64,000 nt of DNA from NCBI RefSeq assembly GCF_001661495.1, contig NZ_BDDT01000014.1, forward strand, positions 41,059 through 105,058. The letters are read 5' to 3'. The position numbers and the translations under genes were made by a program. Origin of the DNA: Pseudoalteromonas prydzensis. GTDB taxonomy: Bacteria > Pseudomonadota > Gammaproteobacteria > Enterobacterales > Alteromonadaceae. Positions within the stretch are counted from its first letter, which is position 1; each line of letters begins with the position of its first letter. This document shows positions 16,693-25,414 of the stretch, in pieces. The notes beneath the pieces were generated by a model, which was not told the DNA's origin, did not search any database, and was given only the letters and a program-made list of their open reading frames with translations.

Positions 16693-17673
16693 ATGCCTGA
16701 TAAGCCTTGTTGTAGCTATACCTCTCCTGACGGCCATCAATGCCAAGAAACAGACATGGGCTCAGGCTTTTGCTTTTGGCATGACGGAAAATTTGATAAG
16801 TCAGGCTTAGATCTAACCCAAAAGTTAGAACGCTATGCAAAAAAAGGAGGATTATTACAAGGGCTGCAATTACAACGTGCCAATCTCACAGGGCTTAACT
16901 TAATAAAACAAGATGATGAAGAGGGATTTGATTTATCCTACAGTAATTTTTATCGAGCAACATTAACCCATGCCCACCTATTTAATAATAAAATTGCCCA
17001 CAGCTCACTAATGAAAGCCAATTTGCATGATGCAAGTCTGCATTACTGTAATCTTCACGACACCAACCTCTTGGGTATAAAACTCCATAATACGCGTATT
17101 GATAATATTGCTTTAGGCTCCGAGTTGTTACAAGAAAAACAAGCCAAAGCAGCACTAAAGAAAAAAGATAAAACCGCGGCGCTTGACCTATTTGAACAAT
17201 CTGAAGAGATATTTCGTAATCTACGCAAAGCATCTGAACAACAAGGTTTATTTGAACTTGCCGGTAATTTTACTTACAAAGAACTCAGAATGCGCCATGC
17301 CCAGTATCCACAAGGCTCAAAAAAACGATTAGCATCTAGCTTTATTGATATGTTATGTGGCTACGGCGAAAAACCTGAAAACGTGATCCGCTTTAGCCTG
17401 TCATTAATCATCTGTTGTGCCCTGTGCTATTTTATTTTTGGGGTGATGGATGCAGGGCAGCTAATGCAACTAAATACTGCGGCATCATTGAGCGATAATT
17501 TATCAGCGCTACTAAATAGCTTTTATTTTAGCGTGGTTACGTTCACAACCTTAGGATATGGTGATATTACGCCAGTAGGGTTTTCGCGCTTTATTGCCGC
17601 CATCGAAGCATTTTGTGGCAGTTTCTCCCTTGCGCTATTCGTGGTGGTGTTTGTAAAACGTATGACGCGATAA
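16693..17673 (+). CDS. Pentapeptide-repeat protein fused to a two-helix potassium channel
   Basis: This 326-residue membrane protein has three parts. An N-terminal Cys/His cluster (CCSY ... HQC ... GFCFWHD, residues 6-32) looks like a small zinc-binding knuckle. Pentapeptide repeats of A(N/D)Lxx type follow (ANLTGL, ATLTHAHL, ANLHDASLHYCNLHDTNL, residues ~60-145) with a helical linker. The C-terminus is an ion channel unit of two TM helices flanking the K+ selectivity filter TTLGYGDI (~285). It is probably a potassium channel gated by a cytoplasmic beta-helix domain. GTCAAAG precedes the ATG weakly. It ends at its own hairpin. Confidence 0.85.
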   Translation: MPDKPCCSYTSPDGHQCQETDMGSGFCFWHDGKFDKSGLDLTQKLERYAKKGGLLQGLQLQRANLTGLNLIKQDDEEGFDLSYSNFYRATLTHAHLFNNKIAHSSLMKANLHDASLHYCNLHDTNLLGIKLHNTRIDNIALGSELLQEKQAKAALKKKDKTAALDLFEQSEEIFRNLRKASEQQGLFELAGNFTYKELRMRHAQYPQGSKKRLASSFIDMLCGYGEKPENVIRFSLSLIICCALCYFIFGVMDAGQLMQLNTAASLSDNLSALLNSFYFSVVTFTTLGYGDITPVGFSRFIAAIEAFCGSFSLALFVVVFVKRMTR

Positions 17674-17688
17674 TTGCGTCATACGTTT
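17656..17688 (+). terminator. Terminator overlapping the channel gene's 3' end
   Basis: AAACGTATGACGC / GCGTCATACGTTT is a 13-bp stem that includes the stop codon region. The T-run is short. The following 17689-17928 is AT-rich and shows no gene. Confidence 0.65.
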
Positions 17689-17928
17689 AGTGTATAAATT
17701 AATAAATAGTAGCCGATAAATAGCGACTATAAAATTGGTTATAAATAATGCTACTATTGCTTTAAACAAAACTTAGTAATCTGATTTTAAAAAGAATTTA
17801 ATCTTGTTAACTTTTGTAGCCAAATGTGTAAATGGACCGTAGACATCTTGCTTGAGAATTAATTATTTGTATTAACCACAATTTCAGGCCCCAAAATTAC
17901 GACTGAAATTACAATGTATTGAGTCATT

Positions 17929-20900
17929 ATGCTGTCTGTTTTTTTTATCACTGATCAAGATCCGAGCCTTATTATCAATGGTGTGTATGACCCATTTTTA
18001 GTAACACTGTCGGTTTTAACGGCTATTTTTGCCGCTTACTTTGCCGCTTATTTGATCGATCTTGCAAAAGAAACACATTTTAAAGGTTATCAAAAACTTG
18101 CCAACTCCACAGCTTCTTTGGTACTGGCTGGCGGTATTTGGAGTATGCACTTTATTGGCATGCTTGCATTCTCACTTTGTACAAATATTAGCTATGATCC
18201 GGCGTTGACTTTGTTATCTTTTATTCCGGCATTTTTCGCCTGTTTAACAGCCGGCTCACTACTCGTAAAAAGTAATAGCACCATAGTAAGTTTAGTGGTG
18301 CCTTCCATATTACTCGGCGCTGGCATTGGCACTATGCATTATAGTGGTATGGCCGCGATGCAGTTAAGTCCATTATTACGCTATGACCCAATTATGTTTG
18401 GGCTATCAATCTTAGTTGCTGTGTTACTGGCATTTATTTCTTTATATTCGCGTTTTAATATCAGTAAACATTTTCCATCCTTAACCGCGGCTAAAACCCG
18501 CTTACTCAGTGCCACTATATTAGGTTTTGCTGTCGCAGGCATGCATTACATGGGTATGGCCGCCACACGGTTTGTTGCAACTTCACCATTAATTGGTGAT
18601 GACAGTGATAGCTCAGAGCTTACATTTGTAGCTATTAGCGTAGTATTCGCCACCATTATTCTAACTGCCATCGTTGCGATTATTAATGGCATGGTGCGCT
18701 ATCGCATGCTATTGGAAGAAAAAACCGGCAATGAATCTCGCTTAGCAGCTATTTTATCAACCGCCATAGATGGCATTGTAACCATTGACAATCGCGGCCA
18801 TATTTTAAGTTTTAATAATGCAGCAGAGAATATTTTCGGCTGGCATAGCGATGATGTAAAAGGTAAAAACGTAAAAATGCTGATGGCAGATGACATCGCA
18901 GCCGATCATGATGAATACCTTTCGAAGGCAGGTCACATCAATTTAGGCAAAGTTATTGGCATCAATCGTGATGTACTTGCGAAACACAAAGATGGCCATT
19001 TATTTCCTATTCGCTTAGGGATTGGTGAAGCAACCCAGCCTGGCCAAGATTCGATATTTGTTGGTTTTATTACCGACCTGACCGAACAACGTAAACTACA
19101 AAAGAACTTGATTGATAAAGAACAGCAATATCGTTCGCTTATGGATAATATGCCAGGCGTGGTATTTCGCTGCGAACTGAATCAAAACTGGAGCATGATT
19201 TTTATCAGCCCCAGCATTAATGAGGTGACAGGCTACCAGCCATCAGAATTTATAGATAAGCATATCGAGTTTGGCAACTTAATTTTCAATGACGATATAG
19301 CCCGCATTAATCAATCAATTGAAGAGGCCATTGCGAGTAAATCACAGTACTCAATTGAGTACAGATTACGCCACCGTAATGGCAAGCTTATCTGGGTACT
19401 TGAAAAAGGCAGTTTTGAATTTGATCAGCATGGTGAAGCCATTTGGATAGATGGTGTTATTGTTGATATTAGTGAGCGCCGTGAATACGAAGACAAGTTA
19501 AAGCTTGCCAAACTAGCCGCTGAAGAAGCAGCCCAAGCTAAACAATCTTTTATGGCGAATATGAGTCATGAAATTCGTACACCGATGAATTCAATCATTG
19601 GTTTTAGTGACTTACTGATGGATACCCCACTTGATAAAAACCAACAAAAACATTTAATCACCGTTAATAATGCTGCACGCTCACTGTTACGACTGTTAAA
19701 TGAAATTCTCGACTCAGCAAAACTAGAAAAAGGTAAGCTCACCGTTGAGCCAGTACACTTTAATCTGCAAGCGGTTCTTGATAGCATTATTTCCACTTTC
19801 TGGTTAGAAGCAAAAAAGAAAGATCTTGAGTTAACTCTTACAATTAAAGAATCTGTACAAAGCACCTATTACGGCGACCCTGATCGCTTACGCCAAGTGT
19901 TAACTAACTTAATTGGTAATGCAGTGAAGTTTACCGCCCAAGGTGCTGTGAATGTCACGGTTAGTACCACGCAAAACAATCAGTTATTTTTTGAAGTGCA
20001 AGATACCGGTATTGGCATCGCCAAAGATCGTCTTCAAGCGGTATTTCAGCCTTTTGAACAAGCTGATGGCACAACAACACGGCGTTTTGGTGGTACAGGC
20101 CTTGGGACCACCATTAGCAAACAATTAGTTGAATTAATGGGTGGCATGATCAACGTCGTCAGTGAAGAAAATAAAGGCAGCTGCTTTTACTTTTCAGTGC
20201 CGCTAGAGCCCGGTGATGAAACTCAAATAAACTATTTTAATGGCTTACACACACAGTTACCGCCACTGCGTATTTTAGTGGTTGATGATATTGAGCAAAA
20301 TGTCGAGTTATTACAACTCTTGCTTGCTCGTGATAATCACATAATAAGCACAGCCAGTAACGGCTTTGAAGCCCTAGATACGTTTGAAAAGCACGATTTT
20401 GACGTTATTTTAATGGATATACACATGCCACAATGCGATGGCATTTCTGCAACCCAAAAAATACGCGAAATAGAACAACAACGACAATTGAAAAACACAC
20501 CGATCATTGCCCTCACTGCTAGTGTTTTACAACAAGATAAACTCACCGCAAAAAAAGCAGGGATGAATGGCTTTGCAAATAAGCCTGTTGATATTAATCA
20601 ACTCAATCAAGAAATATCGCAAGTGCTTGGCCTCGGGCTAAAAAAAGCAGTACTAATTGAACAAAGTGATCCCAAAGCAAAACACATTGATTTCAAAAAA
20701 GGCAGCCAACTTTGGGGGAGTAAATGTAAGCAGTTAACGCAAATACAACGCTTTGTTGATGAGCAGAAAATACTCTGTGATACCCTTTTTAGCGGCGGAG
20801 TTAATGCATTGAGTGATCCACAAAGTAGCCTGCATACGTTAAAAGGGCTAACAGGTAATTTAGGTCTGCCCACCATGATGAAATTATTCTCTGCGCTAGA

Positions 20901-21273
20901 AAAAGCACCATCAGCGCAACAACAAGCTGAAATTATTGCACAACTGCAGACAGAGCTGAGCAGCGTAAACGTATTACTGCGCGAAAACACCTTAGCCTGT
21001 AAACCAGCTACACTTGAAGATAACGAACAAAAAACGCAGCTGATTTCAATAACTGAATTTAAAACGCTATGCGAGCAATTACATCAACATGCTGAAAATG
21101 CAGAATTGAATGATGAGCTATTAACAACAATTAAAACGCACGCTCCGCTCAATTATCAAAGCGATATTGACGATATCATTGAGCTTTTTGACCAGTTTGA
21201 TTTTTATGCTGCTCAAGCCAACTTAGAGTCGTTAATTTCGCTCCTTATCCAAACTGCAAATGATGGAGGCTAA
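17929..21273 (+). CDS. MHYT-PAS-PAS hybrid sensor histidine kinase with REC and Hpt
   Basis: This is a 1114-residue membrane phosphorelay kinase. The N-terminus is a seven-helix MHYT domain with the three signature motifs MHFIGM (~73), MHYSGM (~135) and MHYMGM (~204), which are proposed to bind copper and sense O2, CO or NO. PAS (~270-385) and a second PAS (~395-520) follow. Then come HisKA with MSHEIRTPMN (His ~547), HATPase_c (NLIGNAVKFT ~661; GGTGLGTTIS), a receiver (ILVVDD ~781; LMDIHMPQ) and a C-terminal Hpt with SLHTLKGLTG (His ~968). The N box and G boxes look intact. It overlaps functionally with the HD-GYP regulator three bases downstream, which is its likely output. Confidence 0.92.
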   Translation: MLSVFFITDQDPSLIINGVYDPFLVTLSVLTAIFAAYFAAYLIDLAKETHFKGYQKLANSTASLVLAGGIWSMHFIGMLAFSLCTNISYDPALTLLSFIPAFFACLTAGSLLVKSNSTIVSLVVPSILLGAGIGTMHYSGMAAMQLSPLLRYDPIMFGLSILVAVLLAFISLYSRFNISKHFPSLTAAKTRLLSATILGFAVAGMHYMGMAATRFVATSPLIGDDSDSSELTFVAISVVFATIILTAIVAIINGMVRYRMLLEEKTGNESRLAAILSTAIDGIVTIDNRGHILSFNNAAENIFGWHSDDVKGKNVKMLMADDIAADHDEYLSKAGHINLGKVIGINRDVLAKHKDGHLFPIRLGIGEATQPGQDSIFVGFITDLTEQRKLQKNLIDKEQQYRSLMDNMPGVVFRCELNQNWSMIFISPSINEVTGYQPSEFIDKHIEFGNLIFNDDIARINQSIEEAIASKSQYSIEYRLRHRNGKLIWVLEKGSFEFDQHGEAIWIDGVIVDISERREYEDKLKLAKLAAEEAAQAKQSFMANMSHEIRTPMNSIIGFSDLLMDTPLDKNQQKHLITVNNAARSLLRLLNEILDSAKLEKGKLTVEPVHFNLQAVLDSIISTFWLEAKKKDLELTLTIKESVQSTYYGDPDRLRQVLTNLIGNAVKFTAQGAVNVTVSTTQNNQLFFEVQDTGIGIAKDRLQAVFQPFEQADGTTTRRFGGTGLGTTISKQLVELMGGMINVVSEENKGSCFYFSVPLEPGDETQINYFNGLHTQLPPLRILVVDDIEQNVELLQLLLARDNHIISTASNGFEALDTFEKHDFDVILMDIHMPQCDGISATQKIREIEQQRQLKNTPIIALTASVLQQDKLTAKKAGMNGFANKPVDINQLNQEISQVLGLGLKKAVLIEQSDPKAKHIDFKKGSQLWGSKCKQLTQIQRFVDEQKILCDTLFSGGVNALSDPQSSLHTLKGLTGNLGLPTMMKLFSALEKAPSAQQQAEIIAQLQTELSSVNVLLRENTLACKPATLEDNEQKTQLISITEFKTLCEQLHQHAENAELNDELLTTIKTHAPLNYQSDIDDIIELFDQFDFYAAQANLESLISLLIQTANDGG

Positions 21274-21276
21274 CTG

Positions 21277-22266
21277 ATGGATTTTAACACTGAACGTGCA
21301 CGTATTTTAGTTGTTGATGATGAGCCCGCAAACCTTAAAGTAATGCGCGAAGTTTTAGGGGATCAATATCGCCTGTCTTTTGCAAAGTCGGGGGATGCCG
21401 CGCTTGCACTCGTTGCAAAAGAGCTACCCAAACTCATTCTACTCGATATTATGATGCCGAACATGAGCGGCTTTGAAGTATGCCAGCGTTTAAAAGAAAA
21501 CCCGCAAACACAACATATTCCGATCATTTTTGTCACCGCCCTTGCCGATGAGAGTGATGAATTTAAAGGCTTTGAAATTGGTGCGGTAGATTACATTACC
21601 AAGCCTATCAGCCCAGCAATCGTGCGCGCCCGGGTTAAAACTCACTTATCCTTAGTACAAGCAGAACAATTAAAGCAAGCCCATGTTGACTTGGTTCATC
21701 GCTTAGGCTGCGCCGCTGAATACAAAGATACCGATACCGGCGAACATATTGCGCGGATGAGTAAATACAGTAAAATTTTAGCCCTGGCTTACGGTATGGA
21801 TGAACAACACGCTGAGCTACTAAGACAAGCCGCCCCGATGCACGACGTAGGTAAAATTGGTATACCCGATGCAATCCTACTCAAACCAGGTAAATTAACC
21901 AGTGAAGAGTTTGAGTATATGAAAGAGCATGCGCAAATTGGCGCAAAAATATTAGCCAACTCACCATCGCCATTATTGCAACTGGCACACTTACTTGCCA
22001 TGGAGCATCATGAAAAATGGGATGGTTCTGGTTATCCAAAGGGTCTAAAAGGCGAGCAAATTTCTATTGAAGGGCGAATTGTTGCGATTGCTGATGTATT
22101 CGATGCCCTCACATCAAAACGCCCATACAAGCAAGCTTGGAGCGTTGAGGAAGCATTTGCACATATGCGCGAACAAGCCGGCAAACACTTTGATCCGCAA
22201 CTGGTAGCTTTATTTGAGGGCCAACTAGATGCAATTTTAGAAGTGTATTCTCTCTATCAAAATTAG
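21277..22266 (+). CDS. Response regulator with HD-GYP c-di-GMP phosphodiesterase domain
   Basis: This 329-residue RpfG-type regulator has a receiver domain (ILVVDDEPANLKVM; phospho-Asp in ILLDIMMPNMSGF ~55) followed by HD-GYP. The HD pair is seen in MHDVGKIGIPD (~188). The GYP signature is intact in HHEKWDGSGYPKGLKGEQI (~245), so cyclic-di-GMP hydrolysis is expected. It begins three bases after the hybrid kinase and GGAGG lies within the spacer, so the two are one operon and presumably one phosphorelay. Confidence 0.93.
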   Translation: MDFNTERARILVVDDEPANLKVMREVLGDQYRLSFAKSGDAALALVAKELPKLILLDIMMPNMSGFEVCQRLKENPQTQHIPIIFVTALADESDEFKGFEIGAVDYITKPISPAIVRARVKTHLSLVQAEQLKQAHVDLVHRLGCAAEYKDTDTGEHIARMSKYSKILALAYGMDEQHAELLRQAAPMHDVGKIGIPDAILLKPGKLTSEEFEYMKEHAQIGAKILANSPSPLLQLAHLLAMEHHEKWDGSGYPKGLKGEQISIEGRIVAIADVFDALTSKRPYKQAWSVEEAFAHMREQAGKHFDPQLVALFEGQLDAILEVYSLYQN

Positions 22267-22279
22267 CGGTGTAGAGCGG

Positions 22280-22669
22280 TTATATATTCGCAGCGATGTA
22301 AACATGGTCATGAGAGGTAATTTCATGGCTATTGCCACTTAAATCTTGAAAATAAACCGAATAGGTCACCTGATGATCTGCAATTACGGTTTTAATATTG
22401 AGCGCATGTAAGTGCTTTAACCAGGCAATAAACTGCTCACCCGATGCAGCAAAGGCAATACCTTTACTTTTGCCTTCGGCCTCAAACAGCGCTAAACGGA
22501 TGGTCGCCTGTGCATCTTCTAAAGTTAACGGCCCTTTCCCTTCATCCCAAAAAGCCAGCTCTGGCACAATATCAAAGCCTAATACCGTTTTGTACCAGCT
22601 CACAGCTTGCTTAAGATCCACCACATTTAAGTGGCAATGGTCGACACCAGATAAAGCAGGTATTGCCAT
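22280..22669 (-). CDS. VOC (glyoxalase/dioxygenase) superfamily protein
   Basis: This 129-residue protein has the vicinal-oxygen-chelate fold. Its beta-alpha-beta repeats are GVDHCHLNVVDLKQAVSWYKTVLGFDIV at the start and VYFQDLSGNSHEIT near the end. Candidate metal ligands are the early His residues and Glu in SHEI. The substrate cannot be told. It overlaps the upstream HD-domain gene by one base (the stop and start share position 22669), so the two are translationally coupled. It is convergent with the HD-GYP gene. Confidence 0.85.
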   Translation of the reverse strand: MAIPALSGVDHCHLNVVDLKQAVSWYKTVLGFDIVPELAFWDEGKGPLTLEDAQATIRLALFEAEGKSKGIAFAASGEQFIAWLKHLHALNIKTVIADHQVTYSVYFQDLSGNSHEITSHDHVYIAANI

Positions 22670-23334
22670 TAGCCTATCTCCGATTTAAGTTGTTCAATAA
22701 ACACCCGCATATACTCAGTACGACGCGCCGCTTCTGCCTTTGCTGACGGTGTATTCATACTTTTTGCAATATGCAACAGCTTGATGAAGAAGTGATCTAA
22801 TGTATACAAAGTATCATCTGGACTGCGTTGCTCGCAAAATGGATCGTCCGGATGATATAAATTGCGCCCGATTGAGCCCCCTACTTTCATACAGCGGCTA
22901 ACCCCAATCGCGCCAAGTGCATCCATTCGGTCGGCATCTTGGACTATTTGCGCTTCAACACTTTCAATCGCGATATTGGCACTAAAACTGTGAGCAGCAA
23001 TAGCATGATGAATGGCTTTAAAAAATTGCGGATCATAGTCAATCGTCGTTAAGAAGGTGATCGCTTTATCAGCAGCCATTGTCGATGCTCTGGCACGATC
23101 GGGATGATTTTTAGCCACAGCAACACAATCATGTAACCATGCAGCAGGTAAAACAATGTTCATATCCGCTTGCTCAGCAACACATAATTGCTTAGCGACT
23201 CTTACCACGCGCTCAATATGAGTTATATCGTGGGCGACATCAGCACTTACTAACGACATAATGAAGGCACGACAATGATTTTCTAGCTGTTGTAACGGCT
23301 CAGATAATGCTAAAACGGGCAAACGTTGTTCCAT
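22669..23334 (-). CDS. HD-domain phosphohydrolase (YedJ-like)
   Basis: This 221-residue soluble metal-dependent phosphohydrolase has H...HD...D ligands in HDITHIERVVRVAK (~37), AAWLHDCVAVAK (~67) and IVQDADRMDALGAIGVSR (~130). The last motif is typical of the YedJ/YpgQ group, whose members act on nucleotides. It heads a two-gene unit with the VOC protein. It is divergent from rlmI. Confidence 0.87.
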   Translation of the reverse strand: MEQRLPVLALSEPLQQLENHCRAFIMSLVSADVAHDITHIERVVRVAKQLCVAEQADMNIVLPAAWLHDCVAVAKNHPDRARASTMAADKAITFLTTIDYDPQFFKAIHHAIAAHSFSANIAIESVEAQIVQDADRMDALGAIGVSRCMKVGGSIGRNLYHPDDPFCEQRSPDDTLYTLDHFFIKLLHIAKSMNTPSAKAEAARRTEYMRVFIEQLKSEIG

Positions 23335-23471
23335 AAATTCTGTAATTTCAAATTAATGCATTGAATTACCATTACTTTACCGCGGTTATAGGGGGTTGTG
23401 CAAAACATTCATTGTATGTTCGAGCCTGCTTCACTAAAATACGCTCTTATTTATCCGTAATGAGAAGCCTA

Positions 23472-24662
23472 ATGTCATCTGTCGTATACCTAGAAGCTGG
23501 TCGTGAAAAATCACTAAAAAGAAAACACCCTTGGTTGTTTTCAAAAGCCATCAAAAAAATAAAAGGTAAACCGAGTTTAGGTGACACAGTAACCATTCAC
23601 GATAACAATGGTAAATATTTAGCCACCGCAGCTTACAGCCCGCACTCACAAATTCGTGCGCGTGTGTGGAGCTTTGATGAAACAGAAGTCATCGACCAAG
23701 CGTTTTTTGAGCGTCGTTTACGTCGCGCATTAGCTGCTCGCGAGCAAGTAATTGCTGAGGGTGGCTTAACCGGGTTTCGTTTATGTGCCGCCGAGTCTGA
23801 CTTTTTACCAGGCGTAACCATTGATAAATTTGACAACTTTTTAGTGTGTCAGTTATTAAGTGCCGGTGCAGAGCGCCATAAAGGTGAAATTGTTGGTGCC
23901 CTGCTCGCTATTTTCCCAGGTTGTAACGTGTATGAGCGCTCTGATGTCGATGTACGTAGCAAAGAAGGTTTAGAGCCAACCATGGGCGTATTATGGGGTG
24001 ACAAACCAGAACAGCCGGTATTAATCGAAGAGAACGGCTTTAAAATTGAAGTCGATATTCTTGAAGGCCATAAAACTGGCTTCTACCTTGATCAACGTGA
24101 TAGCCGAGCAGCGTTAGAGCGCTTTGTAAAAGATAAAAAAGTGCTTAACTGTTTTAGTTACACCGGCACATTTTCATTATATGCACTGCGCGGCGGCTGT
24201 GAACATGTAACCAACGTCGATGTATCACAACCAGCGCTGGATACCGCAAAACGTAATGTTGAACACAACGAGTTAGATTTAAACCGTGTTGATTTTGTTA
24301 AACAAGATGTTTTTAAGTTACTCCGTCAATATCGTGAAGACGGCGTGCTATTTGACACAATTGTGATGGACCCACCAAAATTTGCTGATAATAAAGCGCA
24401 GCTAACTGGTGCATGTCGTGGCTATAAAGACATCAATATGATTGCCATGCAAATTTTAAAACCTGGTGGCACCTTGTTAACCTTCTCATGCTCGGGCTTA
24501 ATGGATCAAAACTTGTTTCAAAAAGTGGTTGCCGATGCGGCGCTCGATGCTGGCAAAGATTTATTGATCATGGAACGCTTAAATCAAGCAGCGGATCACC
24601 CAATTGCAGGTAGCTACCCGGAAGGTTTTTACTTAAAAGGCTTGATCTGTAAAGTGTACTAG
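23472..24662 (+). CDS. rlmI: 23S rRNA m5C1962 methyltransferase RlmI
   Basis: This SAM-dependent methyltransferase has an N-terminal PUA domain (GREKSLKRKHPWLFSKAI, then SLGDTVTI) and a Rossmann domain with VLNCFSYTGTFSLYAL and MDPPKFADNK. The late FSCSG block contains the conserved cysteine. The frame is open further upstream to 23361, but ATG 23472 has GAGAAG at good spacing and gives 396 residues, exactly the E. coli length. It stands alone, convergent with the PilZ gene five bases away. Confidence 0.95.
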   Translation: MSSVVYLEAGREKSLKRKHPWLFSKAIKKIKGKPSLGDTVTIHDNNGKYLATAAYSPHSQIRARVWSFDETEVIDQAFFERRLRRALAAREQVIAEGGLTGFRLCAAESDFLPGVTIDKFDNFLVCQLLSAGAERHKGEIVGALLAIFPGCNVYERSDVDVRSKEGLEPTMGVLWGDKPEQPVLIEENGFKIEVDILEGHKTGFYLDQRDSRAALERFVKDKKVLNCFSYTGTFSLYALRGGCEHVTNVDVSQPALDTAKRNVEHNELDLNRVDFVKQDVFKLLRQYREDGVLFDTIVMDPPKFADNKAQLTGACRGYKDINMIAMQILKPGGTLLTFSCSGLMDQNLFQKVVADAALDAGKDLLIMERLNQAADHPIAGSYPEGFYLKGLICKVY

Positions 24663-24667
24663 TCTCG

Positions 24668-24964
24668 CTAGTTAAACTGCATTATTTCAAGCCCTGCGGT
24701 CACCGTGCCATCACTTTCTTTGCTGGCACGAATTACTCTAGCAGTGGCATTAAGTGGTGCAATAGCGGGGCTAGTAGAGTCAATATTAACCTTTACTATG
24801 GTGCCCAGTTCAAGTAATTCATCTAACTGTATTGATAAGCCAGTTGCACTTAAATCAACGCAGACGACATCAAATTGTTGATCAGCAATAGGCTCAAGAG
24901 TCGTTAGTTTGGCACGGGCATTTAACTGCATACGTCTAAAGTTACGTTTATCTTCATTGAGCAT
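24668..24964 (-). CDS. PilZ-domain protein
   Basis: This 98-residue stand-alone PilZ domain carries an RRMQLNAR-type RxxxR region near the N-terminus and the DLSATGLSIQL (D/NxSxxG) motif. These are the two c-di-GMP contact elements of the family. It follows a single-receiver gene by eight bases, and an HD-GYP phosphodiesterase lies 2.4 kb away. A shared c-di-GMP circuit is therefore plausible, though not shown by the sequence. Confidence 0.9.
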   Translation of the reverse strand: MLNEDKRNFRRMQLNARAKLTTLEPIADQQFDVVCVDLSATGLSIQLDELLELGTIVKVNIDSTSPAIAPLNATARVIRASKESDGTVTAGLEIMQFN

Positions 24965-24972
24965 TTGACCTC

Positions 24973-25350
24973 CTACACCACAGTATTTATTTTTTCCAAC
25001 AACCCCACTACAGAAAAAGGTTTTACTACATACGCATCACAACCGGCCTCAAAGCCAGCTTGTTGTTCTTGTGCAGATTCTAAGCCTGACACCATCACAA
25101 TTGGAATATCCCGCGTTTCAGGGGTGTTTTTCAGCATTCTACAAGTATCATAGCCATCCAACCCGGGCATACATACATCCAGTAAAATAGCATCCGGAGG
25201 ATTAGCAATTGCTGACGATAAACAGCTTTTACCTGATTCAGCATAACTGAGCTCAAAGTTTGCTGATAAAGCAACTTTGAGCATCTCAAAATTAAAGTAC
25301 TCGTCGTCTACAACCAGTAAACGCGGAGGTTTGTTAGCGGATGAGCGCAT
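24973..25350 (-). CDS. Single-domain response regulator (REC only)
   Basis: This 125-residue CheY-like receiver has the acidic pocket LLVVDDEYFN, phospho-Asp in AILLDVCMPGLDGYDT (~57), the switch Ser in MVSGLE and Lys in YVVKPF. It has no output domain. It lies 64 bases downstream of hrpA and eight bases upstream of the PilZ gene. It may accept phosphate from the hybrid kinase Hpt encoded nearby (inference). Confidence 0.92.
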   Translation of the reverse strand: MRSSANKPPRLLVVDDEYFNFEMLKVALSANFELSYAESGKSCLSSAIANPPDAILLDVCMPGLDGYDTCRMLKNTPETRDIPIVMVSGLESAQEQQAGFEAGCDAYVVKPFSVVGLLEKINTVV

Positions 25351-25414
25351 AATTAATACAGTTCCTTCTCATCTTACGAATGTTTCCTTTTAGATAAACT
25401 CAGTGATATCTAAC

